DNA of 64,000 nt from JAGNNV01 sp031412915 (lineage in GTDB: Bacteria > Acidobacteriota > Vicinamibacteria > Fen-336 > JAGNNV01): contig JANODX010000157.1 in the NCBI GenBank assembly GCA_031412915.1, positions 5,677 to 69,676 on the forward strand, in the 5' to 3' direction. The position numbers were made by a program, and so were the translations under genes. Under the pieces are notes generated by a model. That model saw only the letters and a program-made list of their open reading frames with translations, did not search any database and had not been told where the DNA came from. Below, piece by piece: positions 8,628 through 17,954 of this stretch (position 1 is the stretch's first letter; every line of letters starts with the position of its first letter).

Positions 8628-9911
8628 ATGGAAAACAGGCGAGACTTCCTGGGGGCGCTTTCCGTCGCGCCCGTGGTTCACGGTTTGCTGGGCCGGGCGT
8701 GGGCCGAGCCGTCCCTTCAACCCTCGGGAGCGCCCGCCGATGCCGCAGTCTTCGCCCGATTGCGCGGCGACTTCGCTTTCCCCCGGGACGTGACGTACTG
8801 CAATACCGGCACGCTTGGGGCCATGCCCCGGGAGGTTCTGGAGGCCATGGTCGGCGGCCTGCGCAGCACCGAAGCTCTCCTACCCGACTGGCCCTATTTT
8901 CAGGCGGACGGAGAACCTCTGACCGGCTATCAGCCGTTGCTCGCCGCCCGAAGCGCGGCCGCCCGATTCCTGGGAGCGGAGGCCGACGAGGTGGCCCTCA
9001 CCCAGAACGCCACCATGGGGATGAACGATCTGGGCAACGGCATCGACTGGCAGAAAGGCGACGAAGTCGTGACCACGGATCAGGAACACGGAGGCGCCGT
9101 CTCGATCTTCCGCCTGATGGCGAAGCGGCGGGGTATCGTGGTGAAGGAGTTGCCTCTCGCCCGCGCGACGGGCGGCGGTCCGGCGGCGATCGTGGCGATG
9201 TTCCGGGAGGCCATGACAGAGAGGACGCGCGCGATGATGGTCAGCCACATCACCTCGCAGTTCGGAATCCTCATGCCCGTCTCCGGTTTGATTCGCCTGG
9301 CTCGGGAACACGGCGTCTTGTCCCTCATCGACGGAGCGCAGGCGGTGGGTCAGATCAGAGTCGATGTTCGCGACCTCGGGTGCGATGCGTACGTGGCCAG
9401 CCCGCACAAGTGGTTGATGGCCCCGAAGGGCACGGGCTTGTTGTACGTCAAGCGAACCGCTCAGCCGCAGTTCTGGACCACGCTCGCGAGCTATCAGTGG
9501 GAGAGCCAGGAGCAGGGCGCATTTCGGTTCATGCAGTACGGCACGGGCAGCACCGCGGTCATCGATGGCCTGATGGCAGCACTTGCTCTCGCCGAGCGGA
9601 ACGGGATGGACCGGGTGGAGCGGTGGGATCTTGGTTTGACCAGGCAGCTTCGCGACGGCCTTTCGAAGATCAAAGGCGCGGTGCTTTCGTCGCCTTCGGA
9701 TCCGCGTTTGGCCTCCGCGATCACCACGTTCCGGGTCGAAGGCGTCCTGGCTCGCGACCTTCAGAACGCACTGTGGGAGAAGAAGATTCGCGTACGGGCG
9801 CAAGGGGACGACAAGGGCGTCCGCCTCTCGGCCCATGTCTGTGTCGCGCCCGAGGACATCGACCGCGTCCTCGAGGTTGTTTCGGCCCTGGCCGCGAGGA
9901 GGGCGGCGTAG
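8628..9911 (+). CDS. Class V aminotransferase-fold PLP enzyme, Tat-like signal (isopenicillin-N epimerase-like)
   Basis: A 427-residue protein with a good ribosome binding site (GGAGAGGGAGAACG before ATG). The N terminus MENRRDFLGALSVAPVVHG has a twin-Arg motif followed by a hydrophobic stretch, so export by Tat is likely. The body is a fold-type I PLP enzyme: YCNTGTLGAMP, TQNATMGMNDL, DGAQAVGQI with the PLP-binding Asp, and the Schiff-base lysine in SPHKWLMAPKG near residue 261. Closest by pattern are isopenicillin-N epimerase-like/cysteine-desulfurase-like proteins; the true substrate is not known. It is divergent from the EamA gene (48 bp between starts). The 3' end abuts a DinB remnant. 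Confidence 0.85.
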   Translation: MENRRDFLGALSVAPVVHGLLGRAWAEPSLQPSGAPADAAVFARLRGDFAFPRDVTYCNTGTLGAMPREVLEAMVGGLRSTEALLPDWPYFQADGEPLTGYQPLLAARSAAARFLGAEADEVALTQNATMGMNDLGNGIDWQKGDEVVTTDQEHGGAVSIFRLMAKRRGIVVKELPLARATGGGPAAIVAMFREAMTERTRAMMVSHITSQFGILMPVSGLIRLAREHGVLSLIDGAQAVGQIRVDVRDLGCDAYVASPHKWLMAPKGTGLLYVKRTAQPQFWTTLASYQWESQEQGAFRFMQYGTGSTAVIDGLMAALALAERNGMDRVERWDLGLTRQLRDGLSKIKGAVLSSPSDPRLASAITTFRVEGVLARDLQNALWEKKIRVRAQGDDKGVRLSAHVCVAPEDIDRVLEVVSALAARRAA

Positions 9912-10180
9912 ATGCCGGACCCTGGAACGAAGAAGTTTCGCGCTTCTATCGGGCGCTTCAGAAGTTCGACGATTGCCTGGCCGGCCCCGCGGAACTGAAG
10001 CCCTCGTGCGCCTCTCTTTTCCAAGGCCCGGTCGCGGATGCCCTGACCCATCTCGGTCAACTGTCCCTGCTTCGGCGGCAGGCCCAGGGGCCGGTCAAGG
10101 GTGAGAACTATTTCCAGGCGGAGATCGTGGTGGGTCGCCTTGAACCCGCGATTCAGTCGCCACCGCGTCGGGAGTTCTGA
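9911..10180 (+). pseudogene. C-terminal remnant of a DinB-like protein
   Basis: Read in the frame ending at the TGA at 10178-10180, the segment gives WNEEVSRFYRALQKFDDCL, then LFQGPVADALTHLGQLSLL, then GENYFQAEIVVGRL. This is the conserved second half of a DinB-like helical-bundle protein (LFQGPxADALTHxGQxxxLRR, VxGENYFxAxIxxGR). No start codon in this frame lies between the aminotransferase stop and the homology; the ATG at 9912 is in another frame and stops within about 30 codons. The N-terminal half, with its metal ligands, is missing. It looks like a deletion that joined a DinB gene to the aminotransferase 3' end, unless a sequencing frameshift hides the start. Confidence 0.6.
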
Positions 10181-10204
10181 GCGCCGACGCGGGCAGGTCC
10201 GTTC

Positions 10205-10708
10205 TTAGTAAGTCTTCTTCGTCTCCATGCCGGCCCAGGATTTCAGCAGATCGGTGCACTCTCGCCGTGAAGCGCGATCGAGGATCACCCGACTTCCGCC
10301 CAGTCGCTTCAAGGTCGAATTGGAGATGGACAGTTCGTTGAAGCCCAGGCGCTTCACGTCCGCGATTCCTGTCCCGAAGACGATTCGGTCGATCTGGGCC
10401 CAGTGGATGGCCGAGAAGCACATCGGACACGGCTCGGTGGTCGAGTAGATCGTGCAACCCTTGAGGACGTGAGTGCCCAGATGCTTCGTGGCGCGGCCGA
10501 TGGCGACGACTTCGGCGTGCTGCGTGGGATCGCCGGAGACGAGGACCCGATTGTGGGCGACCGCGACAATCAGGCCGCCCCGAACGACGCACGCCCCAAA
10601 CGGACCGCCTTGCCCGCGCTGCATGCCCGAGGAGGCCTCCCGGAGCGCCATGTGCATGAAGGCCTCGTCCTTGGCCTTCGCGGCAGGGGATTGGGTGGCT
10701 CGCGCCAT
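10205..10708 (-). CDS. CMP/dCMP-type nucleoside deaminase, probably guanine deaminase
   Basis: A 167-residue cytidine-deaminase-fold enzyme: zinc motif HAEV (His-Ala-Glu with the proton shuttle Glu) and PCPMC with two Cys ligands. IYSTTEPCPMCFSAIHWAQIDRIVFG is typical of the GuaD/TadA group, and GFNELSI after it suits bacterial guanine deaminases. The ATG at 10708 begins MARATQSPAAKAKDEAFMHMAL; an in-frame GTG at 10741 would add 11 residues. Neither has a good ribosome binding site. It is divergent from allantoicase, 86 bp between starts, and xanthine-dehydrogenase-type genes are nearby, which favours guanine-to-xanthine deamination over tRNA editing. That substrate is inferred from context. 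Confidence 0.8.
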   Translation of the reverse strand: MARATQSPAAKAKDEAFMHMALREASSGMQRGQGGPFGACVVRGGLIVAVAHNRVLVSGDPTQHAEVVAIGRATKHLGTHVLKGCTIYSTTEPCPMCFSAIHWAQIDRIVFGTGIADVKRLGFNELSISNSTLKRLGGSRVILDRASRRECTDLLKSWAGMETKKTY

Positions 10709-10794
10709 AGGAGACGAGCTTACCGTCAGGGGGCGCCACACGGCACAAGGTGTACCATCACCCCACTTTTCGTGCCTTTTGGAGACCTTTTTTC

Positions 10795-11787
10795 TTGAGT
10801 GAAGACTTCACCAGCCTTGTCGACCTTGCCTCGGCCCGCCTGGGGGGAAGGGTTCTATTCGCGAGTGACGAATTCTTCGCGTCGCGGCACAACCTTCTGA
10901 AAAGCGAGGGTCCCGTCGCGGTCGCCTCCAAGTTCACCTCAACTGGCGCGTGGATGGATGGCTGGGAGACCCGGCGCAAACGCGGCCCGGGCCACGATTG
11001 GTGCGTGATCGAGCTCGGATGGCGGGGCGTGGTCCATGGCGTCGACATCGATACCGCCTTCTTCACCGGCAACTTTCCCGAGAAAGCGTCGATCGACGCT
11101 TGCGACGTGACCACCGGGGTGACCCCGAAGACCGTCGGCCGGCTGCCCTGGAGTTCGATCCTGAGTCCGGTGGCGGTTCTCGGGAACGCGCATAATCGTT
11201 TCCCGGTCGCCATCAACCGCGCGGTGACCCACCTTCGGTTCCACATTTACCCGGACGGAGGGGTGGCCCGCCTGCATGCCTACGGCGAGGTGGTGGTTGA
11301 CTGGAAGAAGAAGAAGGGCCTGGTGGATCTTGCCGCGATGGAAAACGGAGGCCGCGCCCTGCTCGCGAGCGACGAACACTACGGAGTCAAGAACAACCTT
11401 CTGTTGCCCGGCCGTGCGCCGAACATGGGCGAGGGGTGGCAGTCGCGCCGCCGGCGCGGGGCGGGGCACGATTGGGTGATCGTGCGGCTGGGGGCGCCCG
11501 GGCACATCGAGAAGATCGACATCGACACGAACCACTTCAAGGGGAACTATCCCGATCGGGTCAGCATCGAGGCCGCGACTGCTCCGGCCGCGACGGTGGA
11601 GGACTTCGCCGCCGGCCGGGTTCCCTTCACCCCGCTTCTCCCGGAACAGAAGCTTCGTGCCCATCGACGGCATATCCTGGGGAAGGGTCTGGCCAGGCAC
11701 AATGCGATCACCCATGTGCGCATGAATATCTTCCCGGACGGCGGCGTTTCCCGTCTGCGGGTCTACGGACGGCCTCGCCTGGCCTGA
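10795..11787 (+). CDS. alc: Allantoicase
   Basis: Hydrolyses allantoate to ureidoglycolate and urea in purine catabolism. The 330-residue protein has the duplicated family architecture: DLASARLGGRVLFASDEFFASRHNLL, then WMDGWETRRKRGPGHDWCVIELG and GVDIDTAFFTGNFPEKASI in the first half; DLAAMENGGRALLASDEHYG, GWQSRRRRGAGHDWVIVRLG and IDTNHFKGNYPDRVSIEA in the second. The TTG at 10795 was chosen because GGAGA lies 9 nt upstream; a GTG at 10750 would add 15 odd residues. The neighbouring divergent deaminase and the xdh-type genes 3-7 kb away fit one pathway. No allantoinase or uricase is in the window. Confidence 0.92.
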   Translation: MSEDFTSLVDLASARLGGRVLFASDEFFASRHNLLKSEGPVAVASKFTSTGAWMDGWETRRKRGPGHDWCVIELGWRGVVHGVDIDTAFFTGNFPEKASIDACDVTTGVTPKTVGRLPWSSILSPVAVLGNAHNRFPVAINRAVTHLRFHIYPDGGVARLHAYGEVVVDWKKKKGLVDLAAMENGGRALLASDEHYGVKNNLLLPGRAPNMGEGWQSRRRRGAGHDWVIVRLGAPGHIEKIDIDTNHFKGNYPDRVSIEAATAPAATVEDFAAGRVPFTPLLPEQKLRAHRRHILGKGLARHNAITHVRMNIFPDGGVSRLRVYGRPRLA

Positions 11788-11825
11788 CGCGGGTGCGTCG
11801 CTCCGGTCGGGCTCCAGGGCGGCGG

Positions 11826-14057
11826 TCAACGCCCGGGATGGTATTCGCGCCGGGTATGGCCCTGAAGCTGATCGCGGTAGAAGTAGACCTCGCGCAGGTC
11901 ACCCCTGGAGTAACGCGAGGCCTGATCGTTGAAATGCGGAGACTTCGGATCGCCGCTTTCGCCGCCCGCGGTGACCGCGCGCGCGCGGATCCTGTCGCCG
12001 AACTCGACCGCGGCCACGAAACTGTTGCCGCTGGTTCCGTACCACTTCTTTGTTCCCGGGTAGGCGCGGGCTCCGAATGAGGCCAGGGCGCCCCAGCGCG
12101 ACGAGGTGAAGCCCACGGGGATGCTGGAGCCCGCGTCGTCGAAGGGCTGCACGATGTCCCCGGTGAGTCGCTGGAACCGGTTGATCTCGCCCCAGGCCGT
12201 GTTCCAGGCGCCGAAGTCGCCTGCCAGTTTCTGGGACGCGGCGGCCAGGGCCTCGAGCTTCATGGCGCCCGTGGCCTTGTCGCGGATGTAGTCGTGCACG
12301 GTCGTGCTCTCGTCGTCCGCGTCGGCGCTCGTGCGCCGCCAGATCTCTTCGCCCCAGAACACCGCGAGAGATGTCGGCACCGATGCCGTCGACCAGCGGA
12401 AATCCCACGTGCGAAGAGCTTCGACCTGGGCCGCGACCTTCGCTTTCAATGGGTTCGAGGCCGGCGTCTCGTCGAACGCTTTCACCAGGGTGGGAATGAG
12501 TTCGGCGAAAGCGGGGAGGTAGCTGTCGTACGCAGCGGCGACGAGGGAATCGACGGTGAAGTCCTTCCTGCCGCTGAGGACGCGGATGGCATGGATACCC
12601 CGGGAGTTCTCGACGCCTCCCTCGACGTAGGTCGGGAAGTCCTTCTGTTTCGGAGAGTCGGCCCCGGCGGCCGAGTATGGCCAATTGTTCGTGTTGTAGA
12701 GCCAGCCGTTCTTGGGGCTCACCACGAGCGGACTCTCGTCGATGGACAGGGGCGGCCCCCACTCCGTCGCCGGATCGCTGCCATCGACGGGTTTCCGCCA
12801 GTTGAACCTCGGATCCCGCTTCGGTATGAAGTTCGCGTGGAAGTAGGCGGTCGTACCGTCGGCATCCGCGTAGATGGTGTTGTTGGAGGAATTGGTGTGA
12901 AGATCCATGGTCTGGCGGAAGGCCTGGAAGTTCCGGGCCTTGGTCCTGGAGTACGACTGGGTGAGAGCCTTGAGCGGCTCTTCCATGAGGCGGATGGCCA
13001 CCCACTTGCCTCCCGCCTCGACCCCATCGGGTCCGCCTTTGATGTCCGCAGGTACGGTTTGAAGGAGGCTCTCGTCCGCGCGCACGATGGGACCGTGGTG
13101 GGTCCGGTAGACCGTGAATTCCCTTTGGGCCAGGCCGCTCCGGGCCTTGTAGGACACCACGACTTGTTTCGTCTGCACCGGCCGCCACTCGTTTCCATAC
13201 TTGTAGAACAAACCGTCCGGTCGCTTCGCGATGGTCTCGATGTACTCGTCGATGTTGTCGACGCCGCTCGATGTGTGCATCCAGCCGACCCGGTCGTTGA
13301 AGCCCTGGTAGACGAAGAACTGGCCCCAGGTCACGGCGCCATAGGCGTTCAGTCCCTCTTCGCTCACCACCTGGACTTCGGCGCGAAAGAAGAACGAGGT
13401 GTGGGGGTTGATGAGGAGCAACGCCTTGCCGGCCGCGGTGTTGCCGGGCGAGATGGCGATACCGTTCGATCCCCCCGGTTCCCTCCGGGCCGAAGACTCC
13501 GAGGAGGCCACCTGCTTCAGTTCCCGCTTCCCATAGAACGCCTCCAGATCGCGGACCTTCACCTGCTCGATGTCACCGCCGATGCTGCCTTCGCTGAAGC
13601 TGAGCGGCATCCAGGGCTCGAACCGCTTGAGCACGCGTGGCTTCACGGTCGGGTGCTTGTGGAGGTAGTAGTTGAGCCCGTCGGCCCAGGCGTCCATCAG
13701 CGCCTTCAGGCCCGGCGAACTCGAGGCATAGAGCCGCTTCATCTCGGCGGGATCGATGAACAGGCGCATTCTCAGATCCTGGTAGATCGCGGACTCGCCC
13801 TCCGCCTCGGCAAGACGCCCGAGCGAGTTGAGGTAGTTCGTTTCGACGCGATGGAAGTCGTCCTCGGCCTGGGCATAGATCAGGCCGAAGACCGCGTCCG
13901 CGTCCGTCTTCCCGTAGATGTGGGGAATACCCCAGTCGTCACGGATGATCGTGACCCGCTGGGCTTGCTGCTCCCACCGCCCGGATTCGGAACTGTCCGT
14001 CTGAGCCGAGGCGAAGGCGGCGGCGAGGAGGAGGAAGGCGAGGAGGGATCTGTGCAT
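11826..14057 (-). CDS. Penicillin-acylase-family Ntn hydrolase, secreted
   Basis: A 743-residue precursor with a Sec signal peptide (MHRSLLAFLLLAAAFASA). An alpha-chain region follows (VTIIRDDWGIPHIYGKTDADAVFGLIYAQAEDD). The N-terminal nucleophile is Ser197 in GGSNGIAIS, where autocatalytic cleavage would create the beta chain. Downstream NPHTSFF and a long beta chain ending near the C terminus are as in acylases. It hydrolyses amide bonds of acylated amines or lactones; the substrate cannot be read from sequence. The start at 14057 follows AAAGGAACCCAGAAAC. It lies 71 bp downstream of the xdh-type operon on the same strand and may be co-transcribed. Confidence 0.9.
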   Translation of the reverse strand: MHRSLLAFLLLAAAFASAQTDSSESGRWEQQAQRVTIIRDDWGIPHIYGKTDADAVFGLIYAQAEDDFHRVETNYLNSLGRLAEAEGESAIYQDLRMRLFIDPAEMKRLYASSSPGLKALMDAWADGLNYYLHKHPTVKPRVLKRFEPWMPLSFSEGSIGGDIEQVKVRDLEAFYGKRELKQVASSESSARREPGGSNGIAISPGNTAAGKALLLINPHTSFFFRAEVQVVSEEGLNAYGAVTWGQFFVYQGFNDRVGWMHTSSGVDNIDEYIETIAKRPDGLFYKYGNEWRPVQTKQVVVSYKARSGLAQREFTVYRTHHGPIVRADESLLQTVPADIKGGPDGVEAGGKWVAIRLMEEPLKALTQSYSRTKARNFQAFRQTMDLHTNSSNNTIYADADGTTAYFHANFIPKRDPRFNWRKPVDGSDPATEWGPPLSIDESPLVVSPKNGWLYNTNNWPYSAAGADSPKQKDFPTYVEGGVENSRGIHAIRVLSGRKDFTVDSLVAAAYDSYLPAFAELIPTLVKAFDETPASNPLKAKVAAQVEALRTWDFRWSTASVPTSLAVFWGEEIWRRTSADADDESTTVHDYIRDKATGAMKLEALAAASQKLAGDFGAWNTAWGEINRFQRLTGDIVQPFDDAGSSIPVGFTSSRWGALASFGARAYPGTKKWYGTSGNSFVAAVEFGDRIRARAVTAGGESGDPKSPHFNDQASRYSRGDLREVYFYRDQLQGHTRREYHPGR

Positions 14058-14128
14058 GTTTCTGGGTTCCTTTCGATGCGTCGTTTCGTCCGGTCGGCGT
14101 CCCTGGAGTTCCGGTATCGAGGGCATGC

Positions 14129-14968
14129 TCAGAAGCCCCTCAAGAGGTCGAGCAACACTCGCCGCACCACCTGGCCCGCGACGTGGCGCCGGTACGAAGC
14201 GGTGGACCGGACGTCGTCAATGGGGGAGATCGTGTTCTCCACGACCGCCGCCGCCGCATCGGCGAGCTCTCGCGAAAGCGGTTCGCTCTCGATGATGGCT
14301 TCCACCTGGCGGAGACGGATCGGTATTTCCGCGACCCCGCCCATGGCCAGCCGGACGTTGCGCAGCAAGTCGCCGCGCCGGCTCGCGCTCAGTCCGATCA
14401 CCACTTTGCTGATCGCCTGGGCGGCCCGTGTTCCAACTTTGCGGAACGCCTGTACCTTGGGGGCGGGCAAGGGGATGACCACGCGCTCGATCAGTTCCTC
14501 GGCTTCGAGCACGGTCTTGTGGTACCGGATGTGGAAGGTCTCATAGGGGACCGTCCTTCGACCCTGGGGGCCGGCCAGCATGATCTGCGCATCCAGGGCG
14601 AGAAGGGCGGGAAGAGAATCGCCCGCCGGGGAGGCATTGGCTATGTTCCCCCCGATGGTCGCGCGATTCTGGATCTGCGCCGCTCCGATGGTGGCGGCCG
14701 CCTCGATCAAAGCCAGCGCATGGAGGGCGACGTCTTTGGATCGCCGTATCTCCGCGAAGGTGGACGCCGCCCCGATATTCAGTCCGATCTCGTCGACGCG
14801 GATGCCCTGCAGTTCGGCGATTCCCATGACGTTGAGGACCCAGGCATGTTCCCGCCCCGAGGCGTGATCGGCCACCATGAGATCGGTCGCCCCCGCGACT
14901 TTCGTCGCTCCTCGGGCCAGGGACTCCTGGGCCTCGGCCAGCGTCTTGGGCGAGAACGCGCGGGTCAT
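14129..14968 (-). CDS. Xanthine-dehydrogenase-type FAD-binding subunit
   Basis: A 279-residue flavoprotein subunit of a molybdenum hydroxylase. It starts MTRAFSPKTLAEAQESL and carries the FAD motifs KVAGATDLMV (PCMH fold) and ATIGGNIANASPAGDSLPALLALDA. A C-terminal CO-dehydrogenase flavoprotein domain follows. It passes electrons from the Fe-S subunit to NAD or another acceptor. The start overlaps the stop of the Fe-S subunit gene (ATGA, 14965-14968), so the three subunits form one coupled operon in the order Mo subunit, Fe-S subunit, FAD subunit. Confidence 0.88.
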   Translation of the reverse strand: MTRAFSPKTLAEAQESLARGATKVAGATDLMVADHASGREHAWVLNVMGIAELQGIRVDEIGLNIGAASTFAEIRRSKDVALHALALIEAAATIGAAQIQNRATIGGNIANASPAGDSLPALLALDAQIMLAGPQGRRTVPYETFHIRYHKTVLEAEELIERVVIPLPAPKVQAFRKVGTRAAQAISKVVIGLSASRRGDLLRNVRLAMGGVAEIPIRLRQVEAIIESEPLSRELADAAAAVVENTISPIDDVRSTASYRRHVAGQVVRRVLLDLLRGF

Positions 14969-15477
14969 GGGGGCGGACCCTCGTCGACCGCCGTTTCGGA
15001 GACTCCCTCCGCCTTGCGCTGTCCGGTGAAGACTTCGATTGCGCGGAAGATCCGCTCGTAGCCAGTGCAGCGGCACAGCGTCCCCGAAACGTACTCCCGC
15101 ACCTGGTCGCGAGTCGGTTTCGGGTGACGATCGAGCAGGGCGCGAATGGTGACGATCATCGCGGGCGTGCACGCGCCGCACTGAACGCCGCCCTCGGTGG
15201 CGAAGACCCGCTGCAGCTCGCTCACCTGGTCCGAAGGAGAGATGCCCTCGACGGTGGTGACGAGAGCGCCTTCCACTTGAAACAGGGGCACCAGGCACGA
15301 ACACACAGGCGCCCCGTTGAGGAGGACGGTGCAAGCGCCGCATTCCCCCTCTCCGCAGCCTTCCTTCGTGCCGGTGAGGCCGAGATCGCGGCGCACAACG
15401 TCGAGGAGGCGGGCCATGGGACGGCCCGTGACCTCGACGGGACGGCCGTTCACAGTGAACTTGTAGTTTGAATTCAC
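14965..15477 (-). CDS. Xanthine-dehydrogenase-type [2Fe-2S] subunit
   Basis: A 170-residue iron-sulfur subunit. The plant-type cluster motif is CGEGECGAC with a later Cys in NGAPVCSC. The second, C-terminal cluster is CGACTPAM plus the CRCTGYERIFRAI pattern. It shuttles electrons from the molybdopterin to FAD. The GTG at 15477 was chosen because it overlaps the stop of the Mo subunit (GTGA), giving MNSNYKFTVNGRPVEV; a longer frame upstream lies inside the Mo-subunit gene. A Ser/Glu/Pro-rich tail (GVSETAVDEGPPP) follows the last conserved helix. Confidence 0.9.
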   Translation of the reverse strand: MNSNYKFTVNGRPVEVTGRPMARLLDVVRRDLGLTGTKEGCGEGECGACTVLLNGAPVCSCLVPLFQVEGALVTTVEGISPSDQVSELQRVFATEGGVQCGACTPAMIVTIRALLDRHPKPTRDQVREYVSGTLCRCTGYERIFRAIEVFTGQRKAEGVSETAVDEGPPP

Positions 15478-17774
15478 GACAGAAACCTGGAGGCTTCGAG
15501 GATCCGCTCGGGCGTTGCCGGGAGGGCGCACAGGGGAATGCCCGTGGCGTTCTCGATCGCCTGAACCAGGGCCGGCGCCCCGCCGTCCAACGGCAGTTCG
15601 CCGACTCCCTTGGCCCCGAACGGCCCGTGGATAGTGGGATTTTCCAGCAGAATCGTCTCCATATCGGGCGCGTCCGCCATGGTGGGAATGAGGTAGGTCT
15701 GAAGACGGTCATTCACGTACCGGCCGTCCTTCATCTTCATCTCTTCCAGATAGCCCCACGAAAGCGCCTGCAGCGCGCCCCCTTCCACCTGTCCCGCGCA
15801 CATGACCGGGTGAATGACCTGTCCCACATCGCTCACCGTGGTCAGTCGGGTGACCCTGGCGGCAAAGGTGTCGGGGTCGACTTCGACCTCGACCACGTTG
15901 GCGCCCCAGCCGTAGGCGGCATAGGCATCTCCCTGATACGTCTCTTCGTTGAACGTGCTGTTCGGCGTCGGCTGGAACTGGGCCTCGACGGTGAGGGGTC
16001 CGTGGACCGTGAGGTACGCCTTGGCCACCTCGGCGAAGGGCGTCCTTGCGTGTACGGTCTCGAAGAAGCCGCCGCGCAGGATCACGCTCGCGGGGGCGAG
16101 GTCCGCCTGGTAGGCCGCGAAGGTGCACAGGGTTTGGCCTAGTTTGACCCCCGCGCGATGCAGCAGGCCGCCCACGACCATCACGGTTCGCGAGGCCACG
16201 GTGGGGCCGGAGTCCGGGACCGCGGCGGTATCGGGGGGATGCACGACCACATCGCGAAGGGATACTCCGCAGGCGTCGGCCACGATCTGGCGAAAGACCC
16301 CTTCGGTACCCTGACCGAAGTCGGTGGAGGACGAAAGGACCTCGATCTTGCGGTCGTCGCCCAGGCGCAGGGCGCCTTTGGACATCATGCGCCGCTCGCC
16401 GTTGCCGGTGAAGCCCGAACCGTGCCAGAAGAGGGACAGGCCGATGCCGGGAAGGGGCTGGCCGTCGTCCTTGCGGTTTTGCCGGGCGATTTCGTTCGCG
16501 GCGTGACGTTCCCGGAAGCCGGTCGCGCCCGCGGCCCTTTCCAGGACGGCGATGGCGCTGACGCTCTCGGTCAGGACCTGGCCGGTGGGCGTCTCATCGC
16601 CCTCGCGGTAGGCGTTGCGGCGGCGCACGGCGAAAGGGTCGATGCCGAGCGTACGGGCCACGCGGTCGATCTGACGCTCGACCGCGAACAGGGTCTGAGG
16701 CGCCCCGAAGCCGCGGAAGGCCCCATTCGGCGCGGTGTTCGTGGCCAGAACACGCCCCGTGATCCGCACGTTGGGACAGGAATAGGGACCCGCGGCATGC
16801 AGGACGGCGCGGGAGAGGACGACGGGCGACAGCGTGATGTACGCCCCGCCATCGAGGAGGACATCGATGTCCATGGCCACGAGGCTGCCGTCCCGTGCCA
16901 CCCCGGTCCGGTGACGAACGCGCGACGGATGCCTCTTGGTCGTGGCGATGATGTCTTCGTGGCGTTCGTAAACGATCTTCACGGGCTTCCCGCAGGCCCG
17001 GGCCAGAAGAGCCGCGTGAGCCGCGATCATGTCGGGGTAGTCCTCCTTGCCTCCGAAGCCGCCGCCCGTCACCGACTGCCGAACCCGAACTGCGTTCGGT
17101 CCGAGGTCGAAGAGATAGGTGAGCGCCTTGTGGACATAGAAGGGGCACTGAAGGGAGCCCACGATGTCGATGCCGGTGAAGGCTCCCTGGGCGTCGAGCG
17201 CGGGCGTCGCGATGACCCCGTGCGGCTCGATGTAGGCGTGCTCCTGATGGCCGGTCGAGTACTCGCCTTCGATGACGAGGTGAGCTTGGGTGAAGCCAAG
17301 GGCGGCATCGCCATGCTCAATGGCGCATTCGGCCAGGACGTTCAGGCGGCCGTTGGTCCTTGGATCGCCGGCCAGCGCGTCGTCGAGGCTGAGCACGGGG
17401 GTTTGTTCCTGGTAGGTGATGGCTATGGCCTGGGCGGCGGTCCGGGCGCGGGCCAGGGTGGGAGCGGCCACCAGGGCCACCGGTTCTCCGACATGGTTGA
17501 CCCTGGCCTCGGCCAGGACCGGCCAGTCATCGTGGATGAGGTGGACGGAGTTTCGTCGTCCGACGTCCTTGGCGAAGACAACTCGCGCCTCGGGATCGTT
17601 CACCTCGGAAACATCGAAGGACATGATGACCGCCGAGGCGTGGGGAGAGCGGACAGTGACGCCGTGCCAGCATCCGTTTTCAGGCAGATCGTCGAGATAC
17701 AGGGCCCGGCCCGTGGTCTTGTCCAGGCCGTCAGGTCGCAGGATGCTTTGTCCGACCGCGTTCCGTTTATTCAT
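15474..17774 (-). CDS. Xanthine-dehydrogenase-type molybdopterin-binding subunit
   Basis: The catalytic subunit (766 residues) of a xanthine dehydrogenase-family molybdenum hydroxylase. Diagnostic motifs are SVTGGGFGGKED, HPSRVRHRTGVARDG, APNGAFRGFGAPQ, a glycine-rich TDFGQGTEG and GAKGVGELPLDGGAPA holding the catalytic Glu. GFGGKED, HPxxxRHRTG and FRGFGAPQ favour XDH-like over CO-dehydrogenase-like enzymes. The ATG at 17774 (MNKRNAVGQSILRPDG) was used; a TTG eight codons upstream is also open. The first gene of the three-gene operon. Xanthine or hypoxanthine as substrate is inferred from the deaminase and allantoicase nearby. Confidence 0.88.
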   Translation of the reverse strand: MNKRNAVGQSILRPDGLDKTTGRALYLDDLPENGCWHGVTVRSPHASAVIMSFDVSEVNDPEARVVFAKDVGRRNSVHLIHDDWPVLAEARVNHVGEPVALVAAPTLARARTAAQAIAITYQEQTPVLSLDDALAGDPRTNGRLNVLAECAIEHGDAALGFTQAHLVIEGEYSTGHQEHAYIEPHGVIATPALDAQGAFTGIDIVGSLQCPFYVHKALTYLFDLGPNAVRVRQSVTGGGFGGKEDYPDMIAAHAALLARACGKPVKIVYERHEDIIATTKRHPSRVRHRTGVARDGSLVAMDIDVLLDGGAYITLSPVVLSRAVLHAAGPYSCPNVRITGRVLATNTAPNGAFRGFGAPQTLFAVERQIDRVARTLGIDPFAVRRRNAYREGDETPTGQVLTESVSAIAVLERAAGATGFRERHAANEIARQNRKDDGQPLPGIGLSLFWHGSGFTGNGERRMMSKGALRLGDDRKIEVLSSSTDFGQGTEGVFRQIVADACGVSLRDVVVHPPDTAAVPDSGPTVASRTVMVVGGLLHRAGVKLGQTLCTFAAYQADLAPASVILRGGFFETVHARTPFAEVAKAYLTVHGPLTVEAQFQPTPNSTFNEETYQGDAYAAYGWGANVVEVEVDPDTFAARVTRLTTVSDVGQVIHPVMCAGQVEGGALQALSWGYLEEMKMKDGRYVNDRLQTYLIPTMADAPDMETILLENPTIHGPFGAKGVGELPLDGGAPALVQAIENATGIPLCALPATPERILEASRFLS

Positions 17775-17954
17775 GAGCGGACCTGACTTTATTGCCAAAT
17801 GGCCCGCCGACGCACGAGAGGCGGCGGGGCGGGCGCGCTTTGCTCCTCGGCCGATCCCCCCTTAGCGGTTCCGGCCGCTACCCACACTGCTATGCTGCCG
17901 CGCGGCCCGCCCATGCGACTCGGCAAGCCCCGCCACGGGAGCCAGGAGGCTCAT

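Noticed and set aside
12294..14546. 750-codon + strand open frame
   Set aside because: It is the antisense shadow of the penicillin-acylase-family gene and the FAD subunit; it has no domain, ribosome binding site or neighbour support.
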